This document shows, piece after piece, positions 17,797-27,285 of a DNA stretch of 64,000 nt (position 1 is its first letter; every line of letters begins with the position of its first letter). The notes beneath the pieces are model-generated. The model was given only the letters and a program-made list of their open reading frames with translations. It was not told the DNA's origin and ran no database searches. The position numbers and the translations under genes are program-made. The DNA is from Roseburia intestinalis L1-82 (lineage in GTDB: Bacteria > Bacillota > Clostridia > Lachnospirales > Lachnospiraceae): positions 759,501 through 823,500 of the forward strand of contig NZ_LR027880.1 in NCBI RefSeq assembly GCF_900537995.1. Direction: 5' to 3'.

Positions 17797-18381
17797 ATGG
17801 GAAAAATTAAAGTAACACATGACTGTAATGGAATAGAGGGACTGAAGGTAATTGAACCGGCAGTATTCGGGGATGCCAGGGGATATTTTATGGAGACATA
17901 CAATTACAACGATTTTAAGGAGGCAGGAATTGACTGCCAGTTCGTACAGGATAACCAGTCTGCCTCAAAAAAAGGTGTGCTCAGGGGCTTACATTTCCAG
18001 ATCAACCATCCGCAGGATAAACTGGTTCGAGTGGTAAATGGAGAAGTGTTTGACGTTGCAGTGGATTTAAGAGAAGGTTCTGAGACATTCGGAAAATGGT
18101 TTGGTATTGTCTTGTCTGCAGAAAATAAAAAACAGTTCTTTGTACCAAAGAATTTTGCACATGGATTCATCGTGCTGTCTGATTATGCAGAGTTCTGCTA
18201 TAAGGTTACTGATTTCTACCATCCAAATGACGAGGGCGGTATTCTCTGGAATGATCCGGCAATCGGTGTTGAATGGCCAATGCCGGAAGGAATGACACAG
18301 GCGGATCTGATCCTTTCCGATAAGGATAAAGTGCACGGTGGATTCGATGCATATTGTAAGGAACGGGGAATTGTAAGATAG
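17797..18381 (+). CDS. rfbC: dTDP-4-dehydrorhamnose 3,5-epimerase
   Basis: A 194-residue cupin-fold epimerase, the third step of the dTDP-L-rhamnose pathway. The catalytic histidine lies in GVLRGLHFQ (near residues 62-70), and the stretch FVPKNFAHGFIVLSD contains a second conserved histidine. Full length for the RmlC family. It is followed ten bases later by the ABC exporter permease, which ties rhamnose supply to polymer export. Confidence 0.95.
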   Translation: MGKIKVTHDCNGIEGLKVIEPAVFGDARGYFMETYNYNDFKEAGIDCQFVQDNQSASKKGVLRGLHFQINHPQDKLVRVVNGEVFDVAVDLREGSETFGKWFGIVLSAENKKQFFVPKNFAHGFIVLSDYAEFCYKVTDFYHPNDEGGILWNDPAIGVEWPMPEGMTQADLILSDKDKVHGGFDAYCKERGIVR

Positions 18382-18391
18382 GAGCACTCAT

Positions 18392-19225
18392 ATGACAGAA
18401 AAGAAGAAAAATGTCTGCCTGCCAAAACGTCTGATTGCCAGCCGTAAACTCATCGGCAATCTTGCCAAAAATGATTTTAAGAAAAAATTTGCGGGTTCTT
18501 ATTTTGGCGTGATATGGGCTTTCATACAGCCGGTGATCACAGTGCTTTTATACTGGTTTGTCTTTGAGTTTGGACTACATCAGAAAGTCAATGATTTAAG
18601 AACAGGAATCGAGGTGCCATTTGTACTCTGGCTGATGGGCGGTCTTGTGCCGTGGTTTTATTTTCAGGAGGCTTTAAATGGAGGAACCGGGGTTCTTGAT
18701 GAATACAGTTATCTGGTCAAAAAGGTCGTATTCCAGATCGATGCACTTCCGGTGGTAAAACTGATCTCTGCATTGTTTACACACGCTTTTTTTGTGATAT
18801 TTATGCTGGTTGTTTTTGTCGTTATGGGATTTTATCCGGATCTTTATGTGCTTCAGGTGGTTTATTATTCGTTTTGCATGGTGATGTTTACGGCAGGACT
18901 GATCTATGCGACAAGCGCCGTGACGGTGTTTTTCCGTGACATGAAAGAGGTTGTCGCCATTCTTTTGCAGATTGGAATGTGGGTGACACCGATCATGTGG
19001 AATTTTGAGAGCATGCAGGGCATTCCAAAATGGGCTGTAGTACTGCTTAAGCTAAATCCGATGTATTATATCGTTTCCGGATACCGGGATGCACTGATCA
19101 ATAAAACGGCATTCTGGGAACATCCGGGACTGACATTGTGGTTCTGGGGAATCACGCTGTTTACACTTTGGGCGGGAACGACCGTATTTAAGCGTCTGCG
19201 TGTACATTTCGCAGATGTGCTGTAG
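18392..19225 (+). CDS. wzm: polysaccharide ABC exporter permease (Wzm-like)
   Basis: A 277-residue ABC-2-type permease with about six membrane segments. The N-terminal motif NDFKKKFAGSYFGVIWAFIQ is typical of Wzm/TagG proteins. The start has GGAG eight bases upstream. The partner ATPase follows 38 bases later and carries a C-terminal carbohydrate-binding domain, so this is likely the exporter for a rhamnose-containing polymer built fully in the cytoplasm. Confidence 0.9.
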   Translation: MTEKKKNVCLPKRLIASRKLIGNLAKNDFKKKFAGSYFGVIWAFIQPVITVLLYWFVFEFGLHQKVNDLRTGIEVPFVLWLMGGLVPWFYFQEALNGGTGVLDEYSYLVKKVVFQIDALPVVKLISALFTHAFFVIFMLVVFVVMGFYPDLYVLQVVYYSFCMVMFTAGLIYATSAVTVFFRDMKEVVAILLQIGMWVTPIMWNFESMQGIPKWAVVLLKLNPMYYIVSGYRDALINKTAFWEHPGLTLWFWGITLFTLWAGTTVFKRLRVHFADVL

Positions 19226-19263
19226 GAGCATCGCAAGAATGAAAACTGTGGAATGAGGATAGT

Positions 19264-20538
19264 ATGGATAATTTAGCAATCAGGGTAGAGGATGTCTGCA
19301 AAGTCTACAAACTTTATGATAAACCGTCTGACCGGTTAAAGGATGCACTTGGACTGGTCAGAAAGAACCGTTTCAAAGAACATCATGCGTTAAATCATGT
19401 GTCATTTGAGGTGAAAAAAGGTGAGACGATCGGCATTATCGGAACCAATGGATCCGGGAAATCTACCATTTTAAAAATAATTACAGGTGTTTTAAGTCCG
19501 ACGAGCGGCGAGGTGGAAATCGATGGAAGGATTTCCGCACTGTTAGAGCTTGGTGCCGGATTTAATATGGAGTATACCGGAATCGAAAATGTCTATCTAA
19601 ACGGTATGATGATGGGATTTTCCCGCGAGGAGATGGATGCAAGGTTAGATGATATCTTAAAATTTGCAGATATCGGTGATTTCGTGCATCAGCCGTGTAA
19701 GACCTATTCGAGCGGTATGTTTGTCCGGCTTGCGTTTGCGGTGGCGATCAATATTGATCCGGAGATCCTGATCGTGGATGAGGCATTATCGGTCGGAGAT
19801 GTATTTTTTCAGGCAAAATGTTATAAAAAGTTTGAGGATTTCAAGGCGCAGGGAAAGACCATTCTGTTCGTCAGCCACGATATCAGCAGTGTGGCAAAAT
19901 ATTGTGACCGTGTCATCTTACTCAATAAGGGAGATAAACTGGCAGAGGGAAATGCCAAGGATATGATCAACCTTTACAAAAAGGTTCTGCTTAAGAATTC
20001 AGACAAGATCACTGGCGGTAAGATTTTAGAAAATGATGCGTCCGATGGAAAGAAACTCTGGAAATCCAATTACCAGCTCAACCCGGATGTCAATGAATAT
20101 GGAACCGGTGAGGCGGAGATCATTGACTTTGCGCTGATCGATGAATATGGCAATTATACGAACTGTATCCAGAAGGGGACTTCTTTTACCATCAAATCCA
20201 AGGTGAAATTCCTCTCTGATATACAGGATCCGATTTTTACTTATACATTTAAAACCGTACAGGGAACTGCTGTTACCGGAACAAACACGATGTTTGAAAA
20301 AGTGGGCATCGGGATGGCAAAGACAGGTGATACCTATGTTGCGACATTCCGCCAGAACATGGATATGCAGGGCGGCGAATATCTGTTATCCATCAGCTGC
20401 ACCGGTTATGTCGGCGGAGAGTTCCGCGCGTACCACAGATTATATGATGTGGTCGGTGTGACGGTGGTATCCGACAAAAATACCGTCGGTTTTTATGATA
20501 TGAATTCAGAAGTTACGATTGAAAAATGTGACGAATAG
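19264..20538 (+). CDS. wzt: polysaccharide ABC exporter ATPase with substrate-binding tail (Wzt-like)
   Basis: A 424-residue protein. The ATPase domain has Walker A (GTNGSGKST) near residue 60, a YSSGM-type signature near 148 and Walker B (ILIVDEALSVGD) near 167. Residues about 250-424 form an extra beta-rich domain (starting near DASDGKKLWKSNYQ), as in Wzt proteins that read a terminal cap on the finished glycan before export. TagH-type ATPases of teichoic acid export usually lack this. Such a tail predicts that the polymer carries a chain-ending modification, and the next gene is a good candidate to install it. Confidence 0.92.
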   Translation: MDNLAIRVEDVCKVYKLYDKPSDRLKDALGLVRKNRFKEHHALNHVSFEVKKGETIGIIGTNGSGKSTILKIITGVLSPTSGEVEIDGRISALLELGAGFNMEYTGIENVYLNGMMMGFSREEMDARLDDILKFADIGDFVHQPCKTYSSGMFVRLAFAVAINIDPEILIVDEALSVGDVFFQAKCYKKFEDFKAQGKTILFVSHDISSVAKYCDRVILLNKGDKLAEGNAKDMINLYKKVLLKNSDKITGGKILENDASDGKKLWKSNYQLNPDVNEYGTGEAEIIDFALIDEYGNYTNCIQKGTSFTIKSKVKFLSDIQDPIFTYTFKTVQGTAVTGTNTMFEKVGIGMAKTGDTYVATFRQNMDMQGGEYLLSISCTGYVGGEFRAYHRLYDVVGVTVVSDKNTVGFYDMNSEVTIEKCDE

Positions 20539-20561
20539 AAGAACGTAAAAGTGAGGAAGCA

Positions 20562-22616
20562 ATGGGACATGTGAACGTGCCGGAGGGGCTGAAAGAGATC
20601 ATACAACAGAATAGTGAAAAAGCCTATCCGCAGATCATCATGGAACAGGCATCCTATCCGTACCTTTTTCATCTGTCGGATATCAGGGAGAACCTGATCG
20701 CATTTCTGCCGGTGACAAAGCAGATGCATGTTTTAGAGCGGAATGCAGGATGCGGTGCACTGACAGGAAAACTGCTTTCTATGGCGTTACATGTGACGGC
20801 AGTGGTGGAGAGTGAAGAGGAAGCTGACATTTTACGGGTGCGTTATGAAAATGCCGGCAATCTGACGGTTCTGGTTGTTCCGGCTTCGGATACAAAACCG
20901 GAAACAAATGTACTGTATCAGGATCAGGCCTATGACATGATATTGATTGCAGGCGAATTTTCAAAATTTCAAAATGAGCTTTCCTGTATGAGAGAACACT
21001 TATCTGACAACGGGAAACTCTATGTGGCGGATGCCAACCGTCTGGGACTGAAATATTTTGCGGGGTGTCAGGAGGAATACCGCGGGGGATATTTTGCCGG
21101 ACTGGAAAATTATGATAAGGATCCGGAACGATTCACAGAGGATGACAGGCACGGTGAGGCGAGGGTCTATACCAGAAAAGAGTATGAACAGATCTTAAAA
21201 GAAGCAGGATTTTCGGGAATTTACAGCTATTACCCATATCCGGATCACAAGTTCCCATCCTGTATCTATTCGGATGAATATCTTCCGGGAAGGGGAGAAC
21301 TTTCCGACAACCGGAGAAATTTTGACAGGGACAGATTACAGCTTTTTGACGAGAAAAAAGTTTTTGATACGGTTCTGGCAGAAGGGTTATTTGGAGAACT
21401 TGCCAATTCCTTTTTGATCGAGGCAGGAAATAGGACCGGAGAACAGCGTGTGATTTATTCAAAATATTCCAATGAGAGGGCAAGGCAGTTTGCCATCCGC
21501 ACGGATATCTGCAAGAAAGCGGATGGAGAAAAAAATGTCAGAAAATATGCACTTTATCCGGAAGGAAGAGAGCATATCTGTCATATGGAGAAGTCATACG
21601 AAAAATTGTCATCGTGCTATGCGGACAGTAATGGGAAAATCAGATTCTGCGCCTGTCATACAAAAAATGATGCAGCCGTATCCGGTTTTGATCCCGGTGT
21701 CACACTGCAGGATGTGATGGAGCGGGCGATTGAAAGAAATCAGACGGAACTGGTAAAGCGTATCCTTGATGATTATGCAAAACGTATCATGGAATATGGT
21801 GGAAAACACCTGTTTACACCAACCGAAGATTTCCGAAAAGTGTTTGGAGAGGTTCATTTTACAGAGGAAACTGAAGCGGTGGATATATGCGATATCGATA
21901 TGATATTTGCCAATATTTTGATTCCTGCAGGCAGTGAGATGAAAATAGAGGAAGCAGAATGGACAGTCATTGATTATGAGTGGACGTTTTTCTTTCCGGT
22001 ACCAAAGTTATTTGTATTATACCGTGCACTTTATTTTGCATATTACCAGATCATGGGAGGAAAAGGCACTCCGCTGGATGAGCTGTTAGCAGCTTACGGA
22101 ATCAGTAAGGAATTAAAAGAACAGTTTGGCAGGATGGAGGAGAATTTTCAGGCATATCTGGGAAAGGGCAGCGTTCCGGTGCGCAATATGCAGCGTGTGA
22201 TGGGAACAAAGATCGTTCCCTTAGAGCAGCTGCTAAGGCAGGATGCAGGGAATGTACAGATAGAAGAAATGCAGAATGTACCTTTTAGAGTGCGGAAGAT
22301 TCTGTATCACATTGACAGACAGGAATATCAGGATGGCAGTGTGGTCTGTTGTGGATGGGCACTTGCAAAGACATGGAATGGAAAGGTACTTCCAGTTGAT
22401 ATAAAAGCAGTGATGCCGGACGGCACTGTGGTCACAGCGGAATTGAAAAGATATCCGAGAGCGGATGTCGCCGATGCATTAAAACTGCGCCGGACGTGCG
22501 ATGTGAACCTGAACCTGGGATTTGACTGTGTGTTTATTGTTCCGCGCGAAACGGAATGGAAACTGATTTTTTCGTTGGGAAAACGCAGTGCGGAATATGA
22601 TTACCAGAATAAATGA
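20562..22616 (+). CDS. methyltransferase plus kinase-like protein, WbdD-type candidate
   Basis: A 684-residue protein. The N-terminal part has a SAM-binding loop (VLERNAGCGALTG, residues about 56-68), followed by an acidic strand end (VVESEEEA). The middle part looks like a small-molecule or sugar kinase: VRKYALYPEGREH near 326 as a possible N-lobe lysine region, FDPGVTLQD near 377, a catalytic-loop-like DIDMIFANIL (D-x4-N) near 444-453 and VIDYEW near 469 in place of DFG. The C-terminal 110 residues hold a GWAL module with a following RYPRADVADAL motif, also seen on glycosyltransferases. Methyltransferase plus kinase next to Wzt recalls the chain terminator WbdD of E. coli O8/O9. The kinase call is my reading of weak motifs. 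Confidence 0.65.
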   Translation: MGHVNVPEGLKEIIQQNSEKAYPQIIMEQASYPYLFHLSDIRENLIAFLPVTKQMHVLERNAGCGALTGKLLSMALHVTAVVESEEEADILRVRYENAGNLTVLVVPASDTKPETNVLYQDQAYDMILIAGEFSKFQNELSCMREHLSDNGKLYVADANRLGLKYFAGCQEEYRGGYFAGLENYDKDPERFTEDDRHGEARVYTRKEYEQILKEAGFSGIYSYYPYPDHKFPSCIYSDEYLPGRGELSDNRRNFDRDRLQLFDEKKVFDTVLAEGLFGELANSFLIEAGNRTGEQRVIYSKYSNERARQFAIRTDICKKADGEKNVRKYALYPEGREHICHMEKSYEKLSSCYADSNGKIRFCACHTKNDAAVSGFDPGVTLQDVMERAIERNQTELVKRILDDYAKRIMEYGGKHLFTPTEDFRKVFGEVHFTEETEAVDICDIDMIFANILIPAGSEMKIEEAEWTVIDYEWTFFFPVPKLFVLYRALYFAYYQIMGGKGTPLDELLAAYGISKELKEQFGRMEENFQAYLGKGSVPVRNMQRVMGTKIVPLEQLLRQDAGNVQIEEMQNVPFRVRKILYHIDRQEYQDGSVVCCGWALAKTWNGKVLPVDIKAVMPDGTVVTAELKRYPRADVADALKLRRTCDVNLNLGFDCVFIVPRETEWKLIFSLGKRSAEYDYQNK

Positions 22617-22677
22617 CAGGAAGAAACAGTGACACCTGGGCATGAAACCGGGGAAAAGGAACAGGAAAGGACTTGAC

Positions 22678-24099
22678 ATGTACCAGACAAGAGAAAAAAT
22701 TCAGAGTATCATTTTACTGCTGGCGGATCTGATATGCTTTGCCGTAAGTTATTTCGGGGGCGGTTATCTGTGGCTGGTGGGTTATCGAAATGTATCCGTC
22801 GCAAATATGAAGATAGAGCTGATGGAGAGCTTTGGCATCGTAATGGTTGTTTACATGCTGGTAATGCTCTTTTCGGATATTGATAATCGTTTTATTGACC
22901 GAAGTGTATTTCAGGAGTTGTGGGCAGCAATCAAAGCGAGCGTTGTGTTAGTATGTGTGACAGCGCTGACCATTTTTTTACAGCACAATAATGCGGAGGC
23001 TTCCCGAGGTGTTTATTTTTGTATTGCGCTGGTAAATATGTGCCTGTATTTTGGCATGCATATTATCATTAAATATTATCTGCTGCATGTTTACCGTAAC
23101 AAAAGAGCAAATAATCAGGTATTTCTGGTCACAACGGCAGAACGTGTGGAAGAGGTGATCGCGGATGCAGACCATTCCGGAGACTGGATCCATCGTCTTG
23201 CAAGTATTGCGATCATTGATGAAAACCAGATTGGAAAATGGTATCATGGTGTTCCTGTCGTTGCCACTTATGATAATATGTTCCAGTATGTAAAAGAACA
23301 GATTGTGGATGAAGTTTTTATCAGTGTGCCGTATGAGACAGGAGATTCGCTTGCGGAGGTGGTCAACCGTTTTGAGGATATGGGGGCAACCGTACATGTC
23401 ACGATTGAGATCTTAAACAAGTTTGATGATTACCATAAAACTTTTAACATGCTGGGAAATATACCGGTCGTCACATTTTCCAATCAGTCCTATGACTGGA
23501 AAATGCTTATGATCAAGCGTGTGATGGACATCGCAGGTTCGATCGTGGGACTTGTGATCACGGCAGTTGTGACGGTCTTTTTAGCACCGCCGCTTTTGAT
23601 CGAATCTCCGGGACCTCTGTTTTTCGCACAGAAGCGTGTCGGCAAGAATGGAAGATTTTTTAAGATCTATAAGTTCCGTTCGATGTATAAGGATGCAGAG
23701 GAACGCAAAAAAGAACTGGAAAGCCAGAATGAGATGAATGGTCTGATGTTTAAAATGAAAGATGACCCGCGTATTACGAAGGTTGGAAAATTTATCCGTA
23801 AGACCAGTATCGATGAGCTTCCACAGTTTTTCAACGTTTTGAAAGGTGATATGAGTCTGGTCGGTACAAGACCACCGACGGTAGATGAGTTCAAACAGTA
23901 TGAATCACACCAGAAACGCCGTTTAAGTGCAAAACCGGGCATTACCGGATTATGGCAGGTAAGCGGACGGAACGAGATTACTGATTTTGAGGATGTCGTG
24001 AAACTGGATGTACAGTATATTGATAACTGGAGTCTGGGACTGGATATCAAGATCATTTTAAAGACGATAAAAGTGGTGTTTGAAAAAGGCGGAGAATAG
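22678..24099 (+). CDS. polyprenyl-phosphate glycosyl-1-phosphate transferase (priming enzyme 1)
   Basis: The ATG at 22678 has GAAAGGA six bases upstream and gives 473 residues. Four or five membrane segments (residues about 8-130) and a nucleotide-binding-like domain precede the bacterial sugar transferase domain from about 280 to the end. That domain carries KRVMDIAGS, PGPLFFAQKRVGKNG, KFRSMYKDAEERK, TSIDELPQFFNVLKGDMSLV and GITGLWQVSGR. The family moves a sugar phosphate from a nucleotide sugar to undecaprenyl phosphate and so starts a repeat unit. The sugar is not visible from sequence. A second priming enzyme is encoded at 44025. Confidence 0.92.
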   Translation: MYQTREKIQSIILLLADLICFAVSYFGGGYLWLVGYRNVSVANMKIELMESFGIVMVVYMLVMLFSDIDNRFIDRSVFQELWAAIKASVVLVCVTALTIFLQHNNAEASRGVYFCIALVNMCLYFGMHIIIKYYLLHVYRNKRANNQVFLVTTAERVEEVIADADHSGDWIHRLASIAIIDENQIGKWYHGVPVVATYDNMFQYVKEQIVDEVFISVPYETGDSLAEVVNRFEDMGATVHVTIEILNKFDDYHKTFNMLGNIPVVTFSNQSYDWKMLMIKRVMDIAGSIVGLVITAVVTVFLAPPLLIESPGPLFFAQKRVGKNGRFFKIYKFRSMYKDAEERKKELESQNEMNGLMFKMKDDPRITKVGKFIRKTSIDELPQFFNVLKGDMSLVGTRPPTVDEFKQYESHQKRRLSAKPGITGLWQVSGRNEITDFEDVVKLDVQYIDNWSLGLDIKIILKTIKVVFEKGGE

Positions 24100-24113
24100 A
24101 AAGGAGACCTGAT

Positions 24114-25400
24114 ATGAATCAGAGATATGAGAGCAGAAAAGAATACAGTTTGATGGATGTGCTGCAGTATAACTTAAGAAAATGGTGGCTTGCGGCTGTC
24201 TTTGCGGCAGTTTTTGCAGTGATCGTCGGTGGATACAAGGCAAAAACCCTGATGCCTTATATTGATGCAGAAGTCTATGATGACAGAATGCAGGTGGAGA
24301 CTTCGGTGCTTTTAAAAGATTATAATTCCGGAAGTACTGTGGAGCGTGGCAATGATATTATGAAAATTGCAAAGAGCAGCAGTGTGTACGACGAATTCTG
24401 TAAAGTGACAGGAATCGATCTGACAAAACAGGCATTTACGGATATGTTTGAGTGTGAACAGACAGAGGCATCGGACATTATTACTTTTTATGTGGTGTAT
24501 CCGAGAACGAGCTGGGATTATACCGTAAATGACGAAGAGGAAGCGTATGCTTTTGTGAACGGACTTCTTCAGGCATTGGATACCGTGACAAAGAAACAGG
24601 TCGGCACACAGTGTTTTACTGTATTTGATGAACCGCAGTCCCAGAGAGAAGTGACAAAGCTTGAAACTTATACCATCTCCAGTTCTGAGTTCCGCCAGGG
24701 AGTATTAAAAGCAGTGATCGCAGGTATTTTACTTGGCATTATGCTTGAGGTTGTTTTATATACATTGTGGATGATGATTTATAAAAAACCGAAGGATGCA
24801 CAGGAAGTGCAGGAATGTTTAGAGACACAGATCGTTGATGTGATCACAAAAAAGAATGAAGATGAAGAAACCTATAAAAAAGCGGCTATGTTTTTGAATG
24901 GACAAAAAGCAGAAGGATGCCTTAAGATTAACTGTCTGCCGGTCGGAAGAACTGCGGATACCACAGCATTGCGTCTTGCGATGTGCTATGCAAATGAAAA
25001 GAAAAAGACTCTGCTGATCGACCTGAATGCAACTGACAGTGATGATGCATCTTTAAGTGCCTATGTTATGGGGAATACGACAGAATTAAAGTTACAGCAG
25101 ATGAATGACTACTTAGACACCGTAAAGAGAAATTTGAAACAGGAACAGGGATTTGATCTTGTTGGAAATGAAAAGTTCAAAGAGCTTCTGGATCGCTTCT
25201 CAAAGCAGTATGAATACATTCTGGTCAATGGAAGGGATGTGTCGGCAATATCCGAAGGATATCAGACGGCATTGCTTTGCGACAGTAATCTTGTCATCTG
25301 CGGACGCAGAAATGTCAGAACGGAAGAACTTTATATGTTAAAGAATACGGCTGAGATCAACCATATCCATCTGGATGGAGTGCTGGTATATGATTTATAA
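24114..25400 (+). CDS. Wzz-like chain-length protein fused to degenerate tyrosine-kinase domain
   Basis: A 428-residue protein. Membrane segments near residues 23-41 and 205-225 flank an outer domain of about 160 residues, the Wzz/CapA plan. The cytoplasmic part (about 235-428) aligns by order of elements with the CapB/CpsD-type kinase: INCLPVGRTADTTALRLAM where Walker A should be, and TLLIDLNATDSDD where the Walker A' should be. The glycine-lysine-serine/threonine core of Walker A is missing, and the C-terminus lacks a tyrosine cluster. It is therefore probably not an active kinase. It may still set chain length or act as a scaffold. It overlaps the next gene by 11 bases. Confidence 0.75.
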   Translation: MNQRYESRKEYSLMDVLQYNLRKWWLAAVFAAVFAVIVGGYKAKTLMPYIDAEVYDDRMQVETSVLLKDYNSGSTVERGNDIMKIAKSSSVYDEFCKVTGIDLTKQAFTDMFECEQTEASDIITFYVVYPRTSWDYTVNDEEEAYAFVNGLLQALDTVTKKQVGTQCFTVFDEPQSQREVTKLETYTISSSEFRQGVLKAVIAGILLGIMLEVVLYTLWMMIYKKPKDAQEVQECLETQIVDVITKKNEDEETYKKAAMFLNGQKAEGCLKINCLPVGRTADTTALRLAMCYANEKKKTLLIDLNATDSDDASLSAYVMGNTTELKLQQMNDYLDTVKRNLKQEQGFDLVGNEKFKELLDRFSKQYEYILVNGRDVSAISEGYQTALLCDSNLVICGRRNVRTEELYMLKNTAEINHIHLDGVLVYDL

Positions 25401-26466
25401 GAATCTACTTTATACAGGAATGCTTTTCGTAGTACTTCCGGTCTGGTTTGGATTGTTGTGGGTATGGTATCTGAAAATAGAGGGAACGGTCAGAAAACTG
25501 TGCAACGCATGGGTGCTTGGACTTGCAAGCATGTTTGCATCGGGACAGATTTTGCTGGTGCCAATGATACTTGGCAAAAGGACGCTTACCGAGGCTGTCA
25601 CACTTTGGAAGATATTTCTGGTGATTGTTTCCATTGTTATCATGGTAATTCTGATACGCAGATGTGGTATCTTAGTTACAGTAGAAAATAAGCTGGAAAA
25701 CAAAAAAAAGAAAGCCGGAGCATGGAAAATCATTTTTGGAATTCTTGCAGCGGCGCTGATCCTTTTGCAGGCATGGATTCCGTATCATTACCAGCATATT
25801 GATGATGACGATGCAAGATATGTTTCGGAAGAAGTTTCTGCGGTTGTGCATGATACGCTTTTAGTGGATGATCCGATCACGGATGAATATATGTACTGGG
25901 ATGTCGGGGAAGTAAGAAAAGATGTGACATCCCCATGGACGATGTATGTGGCAATGTGCTGTAAAATAACAGGAATTGCTCCGGCGGTGTTTTCACATAC
26001 ATTTTTTCCATTTTTTATGATCATCATCTGTTATGTGTTGTATGGAATGATCGGAAATGTACTGTTTCGCGGTGATGCGGAAAAAACAGCACTGTTTCTG
26101 ATTGTTTTATCTGTGTTCCATATCTGGAATTTTACATCAACACATACACTGTCGGCGATGTTTTTATTGCGGATCTGGCAGGGAAAGGCAATCGTGGCGG
26201 GATTTATCCTTCCATTGTTAATGTATTTGTTTTACCAGATCTTTATGAGTGAAAAACAGAGTATGAAATGGGCGGCACCATTGTATGCCTTAAGTTTTGC
26301 GGCAGCTCTTTTATCGGGAATGGGAATTATTATGGCACCAGTTATGATGGGATTGTACGGACTTTTAGATGGTATTTACCACCGGAATCTGAAACGTATG
26401 CTCTGTATATGGATCGCAGCACTGCCGTGTGCTGTTTATATGATTTATTATACGGCGGGGATTTAA
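25390..26466 (+). CDS. DUF6077-like polytopic membrane protein, N-terminal part (possibly broken)
   Basis: The ATG at 25390 gives 358 residues; GGAG lies about nine bases upstream. It has about nine membrane segments and an acidic stretch HIDDDDARYV near residue 140 that resembles the DUF6077 membrane proteins of surface-glycan loci. The frame stops at TAA 26464-26466 and is then open in the same frame through the next gene at 26485, with only six codons between. The two may have been one protein of about 631 residues, cut by one nonsense codon, or be a natural two-gene split. Function is unknown; a GT-C-like glycosyltransferase role is possible. Confidence 0.68.
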   Translation: MIYKNLLYTGMLFVVLPVWFGLLWVWYLKIEGTVRKLCNAWVLGLASMFASGQILLVPMILGKRTLTEAVTLWKIFLVIVSIVIMVILIRRCGILVTVENKLENKKKKAGAWKIIFGILAAALILLQAWIPYHYQHIDDDDARYVSEEVSAVVHDTLLVDDPITDEYMYWDVGEVRKDVTSPWTMYVAMCCKITGIAPAVFSHTFFPFFMIIICYVLYGMIGNVLFRGDAEKTALFLIVLSVFHIWNFTSTHTLSAMFLLRIWQGKAIVAGFILPLLMYLFYQIFMSEKQSMKWAAPLYALSFAAALLSGMGIIMAPVMMGLYGLLDGIYHRNLKRMLCIWIAALPCAVYMIYYTAGI

Positions 26467-26484
26467 AAAGGAAAGAGAACGGAT

Positions 26485-27285
26485 ATGGCAGCAGATTTTT
26501 ATTCAATACTGGACAATTTTAAAAATTTTATTGGCGGACGTACCGGACTTTTTCACTGGTGCCTGTTTTGTCTTGCAGTTGTAATGCTGTTTTTCCTGGG
26601 AAGAAAATATCAGGAAGAGAAACAGACCGTCCGGTTTCTGGTATGGCCGACAATCCTGGTACTGTTATTTTTATTTAATCCATTATTTTACCGTTATGTG
26701 GGAAGCCGTTTCTTTGCCGGTGTGTACTGGAGACTGTTCTGGATGCTTCCGGTTTCTTTCACGGCTGCGTATGTGGTGGTCTGGCTGGTGTGCCGGTGGA
26801 AAAAACAGGCAGTCCGTATCGTTGTGCTTGTGGCGGCCCTTGGTACGATCGCATTAAGCGGACAGAAAATTTACAGTAAAGCAACCTTTACGGAGGCAGA
26901 AAATGAATATAAACTGCCGCAGGCTGCGCTGGATGTTGCGGATATTTTAGCAGGCGCAGGTGTCAGCTGGAAAGTAAGATCGGTTGTACCGAATGAACTG
27001 CTCTGCTATATCAGACAGTACCGCTGTGATATCGGATTATTTTATGGAAGAAACGTGGGCGGATTTATTTCCGGGATCGGGGATGATGAAGTCGCAATGT
27101 ATCAGCAGATGTGTCAGGAAAAACCGGACATGACAGTAGTGACGGATATTGCAAAGCGCAATCAGGTAGTATTTTTATGTTTTAACCGTACAGAACAGGA
27201 AATACCGGATGATATGAAGCCGTATGGATATCACTATTACAGGGAAACCGGAGATTATGTCATTTATATGCTTGGAGAGGAATAG
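26485..27285 (+). CDS. membrane protein, probable C-terminal part of the DUF6077-like gene
   Basis: A 266-residue protein in the same reading frame as the gene ending at 26466. It has about five membrane segments in the first 140 residues, followed by a soluble domain of about 120 residues (from QAALDVADILAGAG). AAAGGA lies 12 bases before the ATG, a long spacing, so independent translation is possible but not ideal. Its layout of final membrane segments plus a soluble tail is what one would expect of the missing C-terminal half. The next gene begins immediately at 27286. Confidence 0.6.
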   Translation: MAADFYSILDNFKNFIGGRTGLFHWCLFCLAVVMLFFLGRKYQEEKQTVRFLVWPTILVLLFLFNPLFYRYVGSRFFAGVYWRLFWMLPVSFTAAYVVVWLVCRWKKQAVRIVVLVAALGTIALSGQKIYSKATFTEAENEYKLPQAALDVADILAGAGVSWKVRSVVPNELLCYIRQYRCDIGLFYGRNVGGFISGIGDDEVAMYQQMCQEKPDMTVVTDIAKRNQVVFLCFNRTEQEIPDDMKPYGYHYYRETGDYVIYMLGEE

